From NCBI RefSeq assembly GCF_003367315.1, contig NZ_CP031415.1, positions 370,001 through 434,000 on the forward strand: a stretch of DNA of 64,000 bases, given 5' to 3'. The first letter of the stretch is position 1. Each line of letters opens with the position of its first letter. The notes below the pieces were generated by a model, which saw nothing but the letters and a program-made list of their open reading frames with translations, was not told the origin of the DNA and searched no databases. The DNA comes from Saccharospirillum mangrovi. GTDB lineage: Bacteria > Pseudomonadota > Gammaproteobacteria > Pseudomonadales > Natronospirillaceae. This document shows, piece by piece, positions 27,215 through 36,171 of this stretch. The position numbers and the translations under genes were made by a program.

Positions 27215-28813
27215 ATGAAAATTACCATAAGAACATTGGGCGAACTCAGCCTGCATTGGGACGACCAGGAAGTGACTTTGCCGTCGTCCAAACGCACCCG
27301 CGCGCTGTTGGTGTATTTGGCGCTGACCGCGCGGCCGCACCGGCGTGACCGATTGTGTGAAATCTTATGGGACCAGCCAGATAACCCACGCGGTACCCTG
27401 CGTTGGTCGCTGAGCAAAATCCGTTCGTTGGTGAATCATCCGGGTAAAGAACGTTTGCAGGCAGATCGCGAGCGTGTCGAGTTATTGACGGCTGATATCG
27501 ACATCGACGTGCGCGTGTTCAATCGAATGATGGATCAACCCTGGCTGGAAGTTGAAACGCTTAAAGACGCCGAATTGCAGTTGCAGCACCCCTTTCTGGA
27601 AGGCCTGGATTTGGCCGAGCAGGATCTATTTCGGCTTTGGCTCAGCGCAGAACGTCAGGACATATTGAAGTTGCGCACCCGCGTACTGGCGCGGTTGGCG
27701 ACGCACCCGGAACTCAGTCAGATGGAGCAGTTGGAATGGACGCGCAAATGGGAACACCGCGATCCATACAGTACCGAGGCGGCAACGCGGTTACTGACGC
27801 TGCTGGAAACGCTCAAGCATGACGACGAACTCAATCGTGTCAGCATTCAGTTGATGCAGCGCTTTAAGACCGCGGGCATTGCCTGGTCTCTGAGTGAGCG
27901 CAGTCATTCGGCCGCTGCGGTGGCGGCGAAGGTGGTGCACCAACCCAAGGTTTCCGAACGTGATTTGCTGGCGCGGCAAAAAATTCAGTTCTGTACCGCG
28001 GCGGATGGCGTGCGCATTGCCTATGCCTCCATCGGTTCCGGCACGCCGATCGTCAAAGCCGCCAATTGGCTGAGCCATCTGGAACACGACTGGAACGCGC
28101 CGACCTGGAGCCCGCTGTATCGCGAACTGGCGCAGGATCATCGCTTCATTCGTTATGACGAGCGCGGTAACGGCCTGTCCGATTGGCTGGTCAACGATCT
28201 GAGTTTCGATGCCTTCGTCGCCGATCTGGAAACCGTGGTGGATGCCAGCGGGGTCGATAAATTTGCCCTGTTGGGTATTTCACAAGGCGTTGCCGTGTCC
28301 ATCGCCTACGCGGTGAAATACCCCGAGCGCGTCAGCCATTTGATTCTGTTTGGCGGCTTTGCCTACGGCTGGCGTCGCGCGGGTGAATCGGCCAAACGCG
28401 AAGGCGAAGCCTTGATGACGCTGGCTGAAACCGGCTGGGGGCAAGACAGCCCGGCGTTCCGGCAACTGTTTTCCTCGACCTTCATGCCCAGTGCTGATGC
28501 CAACGAACTGACCTGGTTCAACGATTTTCAACGCCTGACCACATCGCCGGAAAACGCTGCCCGGTTCCTGTCGGTGTTTGGCGACATCGACGTGCAAGCG
28601 TTGCTGCCGCAGGTGAAGGTACCAACCCTGGTGTTGCATTCGCTGGGCGATCAGACGATTCCGGTCGGTGCCGGTCGCAACATCGCTGCTGCCATTCCCA
28701 ACGCCAGCTTTATTGGTCTGGAAAGTGACGGTCACATTCTGCTCGGTCGGGAACCGGCATCGATGGCTTTTCTTGAAGCGGTGCGGGATTTTATTGCTGG
28801 CCGGTACCGTTAG
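27215..28813 (+). CDS. BTAD (SARP-like) regulator fused to alpha/beta hydrolase, copy 3
   Basis: The 532-residue protein has a winged helix (residues 1-~95), BTAD-like helices (~96-220) and a hydrolase (~255-530). Catalytic residues are S356 in GISQG, D479 in HSLGDQ and H507 in ESDGH. The linker SHSAAAVAAKVVHQPK is copy-specific. No response-regulator receiver or membrane domain is present. An ABM-family gene follows 32 bases later and is probably cotranscribed. Confidence 0.86.
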   Translation: MKITIRTLGELSLHWDDQEVTLPSSKRTRALLVYLALTARPHRRDRLCEILWDQPDNPRGTLRWSLSKIRSLVNHPGKERLQADRERVELLTADIDIDVRVFNRMMDQPWLEVETLKDAELQLQHPFLEGLDLAEQDLFRLWLSAERQDILKLRTRVLARLATHPELSQMEQLEWTRKWEHRDPYSTEAATRLLTLLETLKHDDELNRVSIQLMQRFKTAGIAWSLSERSHSAAAVAAKVVHQPKVSERDLLARQKIQFCTAADGVRIAYASIGSGTPIVKAANWLSHLEHDWNAPTWSPLYRELAQDHRFIRYDERGNGLSDWLVNDLSFDAFVADLETVVDASGVDKFALLGISQGVAVSIAYAVKYPERVSHLILFGGFAYGWRRAGESAKREGEALMTLAETGWGQDSPAFRQLFSSTFMPSADANELTWFNDFQRLTTSPENAARFLSVFGDIDVQALLPQVKVPTLVLHSLGDQTIPVGAGRNIAAAIPNASFIGLESDGHILLGREPASMAFLEAVRDFIAGRYR

Positions 28814-28845
28814 CGCCAGTCAGCGACTTTTTTCGGAGCACTGCC

Positions 28846-29157
28846 ATGTTCGCCAATACACCCAAACCACCGTATTTCGCGGTGGTTTTTACGTCCATTC
28901 GCAGTGAACAAGACGCCGGCTACGCCGACATGGCCGAACGTATGCTGACGTTGGCCGCTCAGCAGGACGGTTTTCTGGGGGTGGAATCGGCGCGGGCGGA
29001 GCTGGGCATCACGGTGTCGTATTGGCGCGATCTCGATGCCATCCGTGCCTGGAAACAGCAGGTTGATCACCGCGAAGCTCAGCGTCTGGGACGCGAGCAA
29101 TGGTACTCGGGGTATCGGGTACGCATTGCCCGGGTCGAGCGTGACTATGGTTTTTAA
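28846..29157 (+). CDS. Antibiotic biosynthesis monooxygenase (ABM) family protein
   Basis: The 103-residue ferredoxin-like protein shows YFAVVFTSIRSEQDAGYADM, LAAQQDGFLGVESARAELGITVSYWRDLDAIRAWKQ and HREAQRLGREQWYSGYRVRIARVE, the usual ABM/DUF4188-like pattern of heme-degrading or quinone-forming small monooxygenases. CGGAGCACTGCC precedes the ATG. It may share a transcript with BTAD-hydrolase copy 3. Substrate unknown. Confidence 0.83.
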   Translation: MFANTPKPPYFAVVFTSIRSEQDAGYADMAERMLTLAAQQDGFLGVESARAELGITVSYWRDLDAIRAWKQQVDHREAQRLGREQWYSGYRVRIARVERDYGF

Positions 29158-29198
29158 ATCGGGTTTTTAAATCGGGTTTCTGAATCGGGTCTTCGAAT
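29157..29198. repeat. 13-bp tandem repeat, about 3 copies
   Basis: AATCGGGTTTTTA, AATCGGGTTTCTG and AATCGGGTCTTCG follow one another at a 13-bp period, with a fourth partial AATCCG. It lies just after the ABM stop, in the convergent gap with the SIP gene. Confidence 0.75.
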
Positions 29199-29230
29199 CC
29201 GAAGTTAAATATCGGTATCAACCCACCCCT

Positions 29231-29989
29231 TCAAGACGCTTCCCGAGTTTCCCAACGTTCATTGTCTTCGCGTTTAGCCATTTTGTGGTCGTCTTCGTTG
29301 GCGCCCATTTTCCAGTAACTGGATATATAGAAGTGGCTTTTCGGGATGTCGGCGTAGTCGCGAAAATGCTGGCGCAAGGCGCGCATCGAATTGAATTCGC
29401 AAGCCACCCAAACCGAGGGTGTGCCGGCCATCCAATCCAGTCCCTGCACCGCCGTCAGCAAACGCTGGCCGCTTGGGTCGGCGCTGGGGGCGTGCACCCA
29501 ATGCAGTTCGATACCTGCCGGGCGTGCCAGATCCTGAACGTCGGCCGGGTCGGTGATTTCAATCACGGCGTGGCCGCGTGCGTGTGCTGGCAGCTGCGCC
29601 AGGTTCACGCTGATCGCCGGTAGCGAGGTCATATCGCCGGCTAACAGAAACCAGTCGGCGTCGTGATTGAGCATTTTCTTCGGGCCGGGGCCGCGAATCT
29701 GAATGCGGTCGCCTGGCTCGGCGGTTTTTGCCCAATGTGACGCCATGCCGGCCGGTTCGTGCAGCGCGAAATCGACATCGATTTCAGCGCCGCGTTGCGC
29801 ACGAATGGTGTAGGTGCGCATCAGCGGGCGGTCTTGGCCGGGCACCGGGAACAGCAGTTTGAAATAGGCACTGGCCTGATCGGTCGGAAAATCGCTGCCG
29901 GGCAGAATGTTCAGGGTGACGCGTCGCATGTGTGGGGTGACATCAACAGCGCGGATAACTTCCAGTTCGTGGCTGGCGGGTGCGGGCAT
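29231..29989 (-). CDS. Siderophore-interacting protein (ferric reductase, FAD/NAD)
   Basis: The 252-residue flavoprotein has MRRVTLN, the FAD-binding RTYTIR (R-x-Y-T/S) motif, IDVDFALHEPAGMASHWA and GPGPKKML, the NAD-binding-like LAGDMTSLPAISVNL, and the late WVACEFNSMRALRQHF typical of SIP/ViuB. It would reduce and release iron from siderophores in the cytosol. It lies 3 bases after the MarR gene, in the same operon. Confidence 0.9.
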   Translation of the reverse strand: MPAPASHELEVIRAVDVTPHMRRVTLNILPGSDFPTDQASAYFKLLFPVPGQDRPLMRTYTIRAQRGAEIDVDFALHEPAGMASHWAKTAEPGDRIQIRGPGPKKMLNHDADWFLLAGDMTSLPAISVNLAQLPAHARGHAVIEITDPADVQDLARPAGIELHWVHAPSADPSGQRLLTAVQGLDWMAGTPSVWVACEFNSMRALRQHFRDYADIPKSHFYISSYWKMGANEDDHKMAKREDNERWETREAS

Positions 29990-29992
29990 GGT

Positions 29993-30436
29993 TCAGTTCT
30001 CCTCAGTCGTGCAGGCGGGCGTCGCCGGGTTCAACAGGCGTTGCGCCAGCCCGATAAAGGTGTCCACTTCGGCCGGGTTCAGCGGCCGGGTCAGTTCGGC
30101 AACGGCGGCGTCTTCGGCGTGTTGCAGTTGTTGACGCAGGCGTTGGCCGGCGGCGCTCAAGCGCAATTGCTGGCTGCGGCGATCCGCCGGGTTGTGTTGG
30201 CTGTCGATCAGGCCGGCAGCGCGCATTTCGTTCAGCGCCCGGGTGATCTGGGCTTTGTCGGCACGCATCCAGCTTGCAATGTCGCGGGCGTTGCAGCCGG
30301 GTTGGTGGTCGATGCCTTTGAGAATTCTCAAATGCGTGACCGGCCACTCGATGCCCGCACGAACAATGGCGAGGCGCAGTTGCGAGCGGTAGGCGTGCAT
30401 CAGTTGATGCAAGCTGTCACTGAGCGGGGATTTCAT
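29993..30436 (-). CDS. MarR-family transcriptional regulator
   Basis: The 147-residue protein has the MarR winged helix: THLRILKGIDHQPGCNARDIASWMRADKAQITRALNEMRAAGLIDSQHNPADRRSQQLRLSAAGQ (split here only by reading). The DRRSQ wing motif is conserved. It precedes the siderophore-interacting gene by 3 bases and probably regulates it through the palindrome at 30504-30518. Confidence 0.9.
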   Translation of the reverse strand: MKSPLSDSLHQLMHAYRSQLRLAIVRAGIEWPVTHLRILKGIDHQPGCNARDIASWMRADKAQITRALNEMRAAGLIDSQHNPADRRSQQLRLSAAGQRLRQQLQHAEDAAVAELTRPLNPAEVDTFIGLAQRLLNPATPACTTEEN

Positions 30437-30503
30437 TAGATGAGAATTCCTGGCAATTGAAATCGATGCGCATTGTGCGCGCCTGAACGCATCGAGTCAA
30501 ATG

Positions 30504-30518
30504 GTTGATACAGTCAAC
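30504..30518. promoter_or_regulatory. Probable MarR operator
   Basis: The perfect inverted repeat GTTGATACAGTCAAC, arms GTTGA/TCAAC and within a larger TAGTTGACTGTATCAACCAT context on the minus strand, lies 68 bp upstream of the MarR start. The form is typical for MarR-type regulators. Confidence 0.6.
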
Positions 30519-30524
30519 TAATTG

Positions 30525-30569
30525 CAAAGGCGTTTTGCAAAGATGTTTTTCAAAGACGTTTTCAAAGGC
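30525..30569. repeat. 13-bp tandem repeat, about 3.5 copies
   Basis: CAAAGGCGTTTTG, CAAAGATGTTTTT and CAAAGACGTTTT(-) followed by CAAAGGC, at a 12-13 bp period, beside the MarR operator and upstream of the serine hydrolase. Confidence 0.65.
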
Positions 30570-30673
30570 ATCGCCGAAGCGGATTGCTGAGCATCGTTGT
30601 CTGGAGTTGTCGCGGCGGTTACGCCAAGATCAGTCCGCTTTCCATACCTTTAACCCCGATACGGAGACGCCCG

Positions 30674-31804
30674 GTGTTGTATAACCGTCTGTTTGTGTTT
30701 GGGCCGATGTTGATGTTGGCCGTTTTTATTGGCGGCTGCGCTTCAACCGCCTCGCTGCCCGAACCGATTGCCCAGGACGATCCGATGCCAACCGGCACGC
30801 TGGCCGAAGTCGATTTGCTGCCGGACTATCTGCAACAGCTCGACGCTGATTTGGCCGGCATCGACGACCATCAACTGGATTCCATCCTGGTCGCCCGCCA
30901 CGGTCGTCTGGTGTACGAACGCTATTTCAATGGCTATGCCGCCGACACTCCGCACGATCTGCGCTCGGCGACCAAAAGCATCACCTCGTTGCTGGTCGGC
31001 ATGGCGATTGACGACGGCGCCATTCTTAATGTTGACCAGCCGATGATGTCGCATCTGCGCGACGCCTATCCGGAGGTTGACGACAAAGGCGACATTCAAC
31101 TGCGTCATTTGCTGACCATGGCGTCCGGGCTGGACTGTTCGGACCGCGATCCCGATTCGCGCGGCCAGGAAGACCGGATGTACCGCCAGCGTGATTGGGT
31201 CGGCTATTTCCTCAGCCTCGAAACCGTCGCACCGCCGGGCCTGCAACCGGATTACTGCACCGGCGGCGTGGTCGCGCTGGGCCGCGTGATCAGCGAAGCG
31301 ACGGGCCAGCAGGTAGACGCCTACGCGCAACAAAAACTGTTCGCTCCCTTGGGCATTCGCAACCTGCGCTGGGCGCGCTTTGATGATGACAGCCAGATCG
31401 ACACTGGCGGCCATTTGCTGCTGACACCGCGCGCGCTGGTCAAAATCGGCCAGTTGGTGTTGCAGCAAGGCCAATGGCAGGGCGAAAGCCTGCTCAGCCC
31501 GGCCTGGATTAATGAGGCCACCACGCCGCAGGTGACGCTCGACAACACGCCTTACGGGTATCTGTGGTGGCTGCATGAAGTCGATTACGGCGTGCAGCCG
31601 GTGCGCATCATCGCCGCGCGCGGCAACGGCGGCCAGACGTTGTTTATCGCACCGCAATTCGATCTGGTGGCGGTAACAACCGCGAGTTACTACAACGATC
31701 CGCAAGCGGCCGTGGTGGATCGCATTTTCTTCAACGCCATTTTGCCGTCGGTGCCGGAACTGCAAGCCGCGGCGCAGCGCACGGCGCCGACGGGCATTGA
31801 GTAA
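30674..31804 (+). CDS. Serine hydrolase, beta-lactamase/class C-like lipoprotein
   Basis: The 376-residue protein begins with a lipoprotein signal ending in GGCAS. The catalytic domain shows SxxK in RSATKSITSLLVG, the tyrosine motif in PDYCTGGVV, and late GNGGQTLFI for the third motif. It resembles AmpC-fold esterases/peptidases of the beta-lactamase superfamily. The GTG at 30674 is chosen because it begins the signal peptide and CGGAG lies upstream. Periplasmic hydrolysis of an ester or peptide is likely; true beta-lactamase activity is not indicated. Confidence 0.85.
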   Translation: MLYNRLFVFGPMLMLAVFIGGCASTASLPEPIAQDDPMPTGTLAEVDLLPDYLQQLDADLAGIDDHQLDSILVARHGRLVYERYFNGYAADTPHDLRSATKSITSLLVGMAIDDGAILNVDQPMMSHLRDAYPEVDDKGDIQLRHLLTMASGLDCSDRDPDSRGQEDRMYRQRDWVGYFLSLETVAPPGLQPDYCTGGVVALGRVISEATGQQVDAYAQQKLFAPLGIRNLRWARFDDDSQIDTGGHLLLTPRALVKIGQLVLQQGQWQGESLLSPAWINEATTPQVTLDNTPYGYLWWLHEVDYGVQPVRIIAARGNGGQTLFIAPQFDLVAVTTASYYNDPQAAVVDRIFFNAILPSVPELQAAAQRTAPTGIE

Positions 31805-31813
31805 GGAGGCCGC

Positions 31814-32203
31814 ATGAGTTATCGCTCCAAGGTGGATTTGTGGCTGGTGCTGTTGCTGGCGGCAGCGGCCATTTTCAGCCTGGTCAGTCTGGTGCCGACG
31901 CTCGGTCTGGTGTTGGCGTTTTTGCTGGAATTGCTGGTCGCGGCGGTGCTGCTGATGTTGCTGTGGCCGTGCGAATACCGGTTGGAACCAGACCGTTTGA
32001 ACATCCGCTCGGGCTTGTTGAACTGGCGCATTCGGTACCCGGAAATTCTCAGCGCGGAGCCGAGTTTTGATCTGACTGCAGCGCCGGCGCTGTCGGTACA
32101 GCGGGTCAAGATTCGCACCACCGGGCGTACCTTTCTGGTGTCTCCAGTGGATCGCGATGGCTTTATCGACGCCCTGATGCAACGCGTCAACCGGGTGCGC
32201 TGA
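31814..32203 (+). CDS. PH-domain-like small membrane protein
   Basis: The 129-residue protein has two hydrophobic helices (residues ~10-55, split by a short turn) and then a bacterial PH-like beta domain: CEYRLEPDRLNIRSGLLNWRIRYPEILSAEPSF and VKIRTTGRTFLVSPVDRDGFIDAL. This layout is shared by YdbT/bPH-type membrane proteins. It starts 9 bases after the serine hydrolase and is in the same operon. Confidence 0.78.
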   Translation: MSYRSKVDLWLVLLLAAAAIFSLVSLVPTLGLVLAFLLELLVAAVLLMLLWPCEYRLEPDRLNIRSGLLNWRIRYPEILSAEPSFDLTAAPALSVQRVKIRTTGRTFLVSPVDRDGFIDALMQRVNRVR

Positions 32204-32276
32204 GCCGCCGGCAGCGCCACCAGCAGAATCGACTAGACTGCGATCAGGATGATCGTCACCGCTTCAGGGAGAAGTA

Positions 32277-33005
32277 ATGCAGGCAGCAGTCGTCGGTTTG
32301 TTGGTGTTGTTCAGTGCCACGCTTGCACCGTCCGTTTGGGCGGAAGAGCGGCCCACGCTCACGTTGGCCGCAATCGAAAAACTGCCCTCGGCAGAGCTGG
32401 CCACACGCATCATGGCTCGCGCCTACGCCAAACTCGACATTCCCATCGACGTGGTGCCGTTGCCGGCCAATCGCGCTTTGATCATGGCCGTCAGCGGAGA
32501 GGCCGACGCCGACATGATGCGCATCGCCCAATTGAAAGACCGTTACCCCAGTCTGGTCCAAGTGCCCTATCCGTTGTTGCGCGGTGAATTGCGCGCCGCC
32601 ACGCTGGATACCAGTGTGCAGGTGTGGAATCGCGACGCCCTGGCTGATCGCCGCGTTGCCATTCGTCGTGGTGTGGTGATCGCAGAAGCTGCCACGGCCG
32701 GATTGAACGTTACGTCGGTGGAAGACCCGCGCCAATTTCTGGCGATGCTTGAACGCGGCCGGGTGGACATGCTGGTGGTGTCGGTGATTGCGGGTTTGCC
32801 GCCTATTGATCCTGACGAGTGGGCGCAACTGAACGTGCTCGAAGGCTCAGTGGCCGATTTCACCCTGCATCATTATCTGCATCAACGTCACGCCGAGCTG
32901 GCGATGCCGTTGGCCGACACCCTGGCGCGCATGGAAGCCAGCGGCGAAACCGCGAGCATCATTGCCGACTTTCTGGCTGAACAGGGTATATCGCCCTCAC
33001 GCTAG
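32277..33005 (+). CDS. Periplasmic solute-binding-like protein (type 2 PBP fold)
   Basis: The 242-residue protein has a signal peptide cleaved after SVWA, then an SBP_bac_3/type 2 periplasmic-binding fold: SAELATRIMARAYAKLDIPIDVVPLPANRALIMAVSGEADADMMRI and DRRVAIRRGVVIAE...FLAMLERGRVDMLVVSV. No transporter genes adjoin it, so it may be a stand-alone sensor or binding protein. Confidence 0.75.
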   Translation: MQAAVVGLLVLFSATLAPSVWAEERPTLTLAAIEKLPSAELATRIMARAYAKLDIPIDVVPLPANRALIMAVSGEADADMMRIAQLKDRYPSLVQVPYPLLRGELRAATLDTSVQVWNRDALADRRVAIRRGVVIAEAATAGLNVTSVEDPRQFLAMLERGRVDMLVVSVIAGLPPIDPDEWAQLNVLEGSVADFTLHHYLHQRHAELAMPLADTLARMEASGETASIIADFLAEQGISPSR

Positions 33006-33089
33006 CGGGCCGTCTGGCCGACAATCCCGGCGGCACACGCAACAATCTAATCGGATCCAACCCAAACAAATCCAACCAGGGCACACCGC

Positions 33090-33635
33090 ATGACACCGCT
33101 GTTTCTCATCCTGCCTGGCTATGGCGACTCCAACCCGGCACATTGGCAAAGCCGCTGGCAACAGCAAGCCGCCTTTGAACGTGTCCAACAAGACGATTGG
33201 CTGCGGCCAAACCGCCACGCCTGGGTCGCTCGTCTGGACGCCGCCGTGCAGCGCCATGCTGGCCGGCCGGTGGTGCTGGTGGCACACAGTCTGGGGTGTT
33301 TGACCACGGCGTTTTGGGCAGCACAAAACCCGTTGACTCAGGTACAGGGTGCCTTATTGGTGGCACCGCCCGACCCCGAAGGCGCCAACTTCCCAACCAC
33401 GGCCGAAGGCTTTGACGAGCCGCCGATGCGCTGGCTGCCGTTCCCATCAACGCTGGTCATGAGCACCAACGACCCCTACGCCTCGACCGATTTTGCCGAG
33501 CGTTGCGCCCAGGCCTGGGGCAGTCGTCTGGTGAATCTGGGTGAGTGCGGCCACATCAATCACGACAGTGAATTGGGCGACTGGCCCGCCGGGCAACAAC
33601 TGCTTCACACCCTGCTAGCTGGCGATTCCGTCTAG
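33090..33635 (+). CDS. RBBP9/YdeN-family serine hydrolase
   Basis: The 181-residue alpha/beta hydrolase matches RBBP9/YdeN: FLILPGYGDSNPAHWQSRW at the N-terminus, nucleophile elbow VAHSLGCLT, STNDPYAS with the acid, and GECGHINHDSELGDWPAG with the histidine. The active serine lies around residue 69. Role unknown; members are small esterases. Confidence 0.87.
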   Translation: MTPLFLILPGYGDSNPAHWQSRWQQQAAFERVQQDDWLRPNRHAWVARLDAAVQRHAGRPVVLVAHSLGCLTTAFWAAQNPLTQVQGALLVAPPDPEGANFPTTAEGFDEPPMRWLPFPSTLVMSTNDPYASTDFAERCAQAWGSRLVNLGECGHINHDSELGDWPAGQQLLHTLLAGDSV

Positions 33636-33756
33636 CCAACCCATTTTTTTACCTGTTTTTCCAACGGTTAGCCGAAAATACCACGGAGGCTAAAACGTTT
33701 TCTGCTGCGCGTCGCTGAGACCATAGGCGCCTTTTCAACGCTCGCAGGAGACTTGT

Positions 33757-35349
33757 ATGCCCATCGCCGTTATTTCGAACAACCGCCATTCGTTGTTCAG
33801 TTGTCTGATGCTGTTGATGTTCTGGCTGAGCGGTTGCCGCTCAGCTTATGAACCCGCCGGCCAGGAAGGTGCCGCCTTGCGCAACCTGGCGGGCGCAGCG
33901 TCAGACCAACCCCCCGCCATTGAACCTTATTTGATCAGCACCGTTGGCGATGCCTTCGGTGCGGCTGTCGCGATCAGTGCCGACGGTCAGATTCTCGCCA
34001 TCGGCGCACCGGGCGAAGACAGCAGCCCCTTTGCGCACGACAGCGAGGCCCGGGCGACAGTAAACGCCGGCACGGTGTACCTCTATCAGTTTCACCAAGG
34101 CGAATGGTGGCCGCAGGCAACCGTGCGGGCAGCGGACAGCGAGTCGGATGATCGCTTCGGCACCCGCCTCGGCCTGAGCGCCGATGGCACCGTGCTGGTC
34201 GTGGGCGCGCCCTACAAAGACAGCGTCGGCCGTTCGCAGAAACGATTCAACCAAGGCGTCGCCTATGTGTTTCGCCGTCACGACAGCCAATGGCTGCAAG
34301 AAGCGCAATTGAGCGCCAGCAACGCCGACAGCTTCGACGAATTCGCCAGCGAACTGGTGCTCAGCGCCGATGGCCAGACCGTCGCCATTGCCGCACCAGG
34401 CGAAGACAGCCGCGACGCCACCGTCGGCCCGGACCGCCAGCAGATCAACGCCGGTGCCGTCTACCTGTTTCAACATCAAGACGGCGAGTGGCGGGAAATG
34501 TCGCGATTCAAAGCCGAACCCGCCCGCCTGATGGACAGTTTCGGACGCGCCCTCAGCCTCAGTGCCGATGGCCGCGTGCTGGCCGTGGGCGTGGATCGCG
34601 AAGATCGCTGGGTCGACATCGGCAACAATACCCAACGTTGGCTGTCCAACAGCGGTGCCGTCTATCTATATGAACAGCGCGACAGCGACTGGTCATTGGC
34701 CAGCAAAATTCACCCGCGTCTGGCCGATTCTCACGACAACTTCGGCGCCGCACTCAGCCTGAATTCGGCCGGTACCCAACTCGCCGTGGGCGCGCCGGGT
34801 GAATCCGGGTTGCCAGCGGCCATGAACGAAGCCAACAACGAGGCGCCCAACGCCGGCGCGGTCTACCTGTTTGAACGGGGGCAAGATGGCTGGCAGCAAC
34901 AAGCCTATGTGAAAGCACAGCAAGGCGAAGCCAACGACGGCTTCGGCAGCGAATTGCAACTGAGCGCCGAAGGCAACCGACTCGCCGTCGGCGCGCCCTG
35001 GGAAGATGGCGATGCCGCCGACAACAACGACGCCGTCCAGGCCGGCGCAGTCTATGTATTCGATAGCAACGATGCGCACTGGCAACAAACGGCCTATTTG
35101 AAAGCCGACAACATCGCCGCCTTCGATCACTTCGGCAAAGCGCTGGCACTGACGCAGGATGGGCACCAATTGGTGGTGGGTGTGGAAGCCGAAGACGCGG
35201 GGCTGGTGGACAACCATTCCGGGTTTCAGCGAGGCCTCGCACTGAGGTCCGGTGCGGCGTATCTGTTCGGCCAGATCGACAGCAACTGGCAACAACACCG
35301 GTATCTCAAATCGGCCGAGGCCAAAGCGCGCCAACTGGCGCTTTATTAA
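33757..35349 (+). CDS. Lipoprotein with seven FG-GAP repeats (beta-propeller)
   Basis: The 530-residue protein has a lipoprotein signal ending LSGCRS and then seven repeats of ~65-75 residues, each with a D-x-FG core, an S-x-D/E-G-x-x-LA(V/I)GAP strand and a later Y(V/L)Y(Q/F/R)...W turn: DAFGAAVAISADG, DRFGTRLGLSADG, DEFASELVLSADG, DSFGRALSLSADG, DNFGAALSLNSAG, DGFGSELQLSAEG, DHFGKALALTQDG. Seven blades fit an integrin-type beta-propeller at the cell surface or in the periplasm. It is likely an adhesion or binding protein. Confidence 0.86.
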   Translation: MPIAVISNNRHSLFSCLMLLMFWLSGCRSAYEPAGQEGAALRNLAGAASDQPPAIEPYLISTVGDAFGAAVAISADGQILAIGAPGEDSSPFAHDSEARATVNAGTVYLYQFHQGEWWPQATVRAADSESDDRFGTRLGLSADGTVLVVGAPYKDSVGRSQKRFNQGVAYVFRRHDSQWLQEAQLSASNADSFDEFASELVLSADGQTVAIAAPGEDSRDATVGPDRQQINAGAVYLFQHQDGEWREMSRFKAEPARLMDSFGRALSLSADGRVLAVGVDREDRWVDIGNNTQRWLSNSGAVYLYEQRDSDWSLASKIHPRLADSHDNFGAALSLNSAGTQLAVGAPGESGLPAAMNEANNEAPNAGAVYLFERGQDGWQQQAYVKAQQGEANDGFGSELQLSAEGNRLAVGAPWEDGDAADNNDAVQAGAVYVFDSNDAHWQQTAYLKADNIAAFDHFGKALALTQDGHQLVVGVEAEDAGLVDNHSGFQRGLALRSGAAYLFGQIDSNWQQHRYLKSAEAKARQLALY

Positions 35350-35407
35350 CGGCTGGGCGTTAACAACTGAGTATTAATAATGGAGTAATTAAAAGAGTGG
35401 CTGGCGA

Positions 35408-36037
35408 TCAACCCTTGGTCGCCACCAGCACACACACCATCGGCGAGCTGTCCGGCACCCAATCGAGTTGCACCTGAAACCCGGCGCCGAGCACCGCGGT
35501 TCGTAACTCATCCATCTTGAACACCGACAACAATGGCAACAAACCGAGCCGTTGGCCGAGCGGTACCAGATAGCGAAACCAGGCCATCTTCTCACCAACG
35601 CAGGCGGTACTGCTGATAAAAACGCCGCCTGGCTTTAATATCCGATGCACTTCCACCAGCGTTTCATCCCGGTTCGGCAACAAATGCAGAATGCTCATGC
35701 CGAGCACCGCATCGACGCTGGCATCGGGCAATTGCAAATCGAACAGCGTGCCCTGAATAAATTCCACATTGCTCGCCTGAGCCTCCGCCGCCTGAGTGCG
35801 AGCGATGTCGAGCATGCGCGCCGAAATATCCACCGCGCGATAGCGCTTCACAAAAGGCGCGTGTTTAACGGCCGTGGTGCCGGTGCCGCAACCAAATTCC
35901 ACCACCTCCGAGTCGGTGGTGAAATGCTCGCGGCTGAGCGCCAGTTTGCGTTGGTAATCGGCCTCGCTAGGCACCGGCTGTTGATAATACTTGCGGGCAA
36001 TTCGATCCCAGAAACGATCCGCTTGCATCGCCGTCAT
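35408..36037 (-). CDS. Class I SAM-dependent methyltransferase
   Basis: The protein of about 209 residues has motif I VVEFGCGTGTTAVKH, then YRAVDISARMLDIAR, VEFIQGTLFDL, VDAVLGMSILHLLP and HRILKPGGVFISS, a Methyltransf_11/25-type small-molecule methyltransferase. The start is uncertain: ATG at 36037 or 36028, with longer frames lacking conserved sequence. Substrate unknown. It diverges from the amidohydrolase gene. Confidence 0.85.
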   Translation of the reverse strand: MTAMQADRFWDRIARKYYQQPVPSEADYQRKLALSREHFTTDSEVVEFGCGTGTTAVKHAPFVKRYRAVDISARMLDIARTQAAEAQASNVEFIQGTLFDLQLPDASVDAVLGMSILHLLPNRDETLVEVHRILKPGGVFISSTACVGEKMAWFRYLVPLGQRLGLLPLLSVFKMDELRTAVLGAGFQVQLDWVPDSSPMVCVLVATKG

Positions 36038-36171
36038 CCGTTGGTGTGGACGCCCAGTATTGGAGAAATAAAACGCCGATGCCAGCAGCCAGACGTCACA
36101 GCGGGTAAAGGCCCGCACCCAGGGCGCTATCTTGGTTACACTGTCGTCCGTTGAACCGCTGGAGGATGGTG

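Noticed and set aside
29157-30569. The 13-bp repeats considered as iterons or a CRISPR array
   Set aside because: Units are contiguous without spacers, there are too few copies, and no replication or cas genes are near.
30743-32182. A 479-codon frame on the minus strand
   Set aside because: It is antisense to the serine hydrolase and PH-like genes and reads as low-complexity Q/H/R-rich sequence, the usual shadow of GC-rich codon use.
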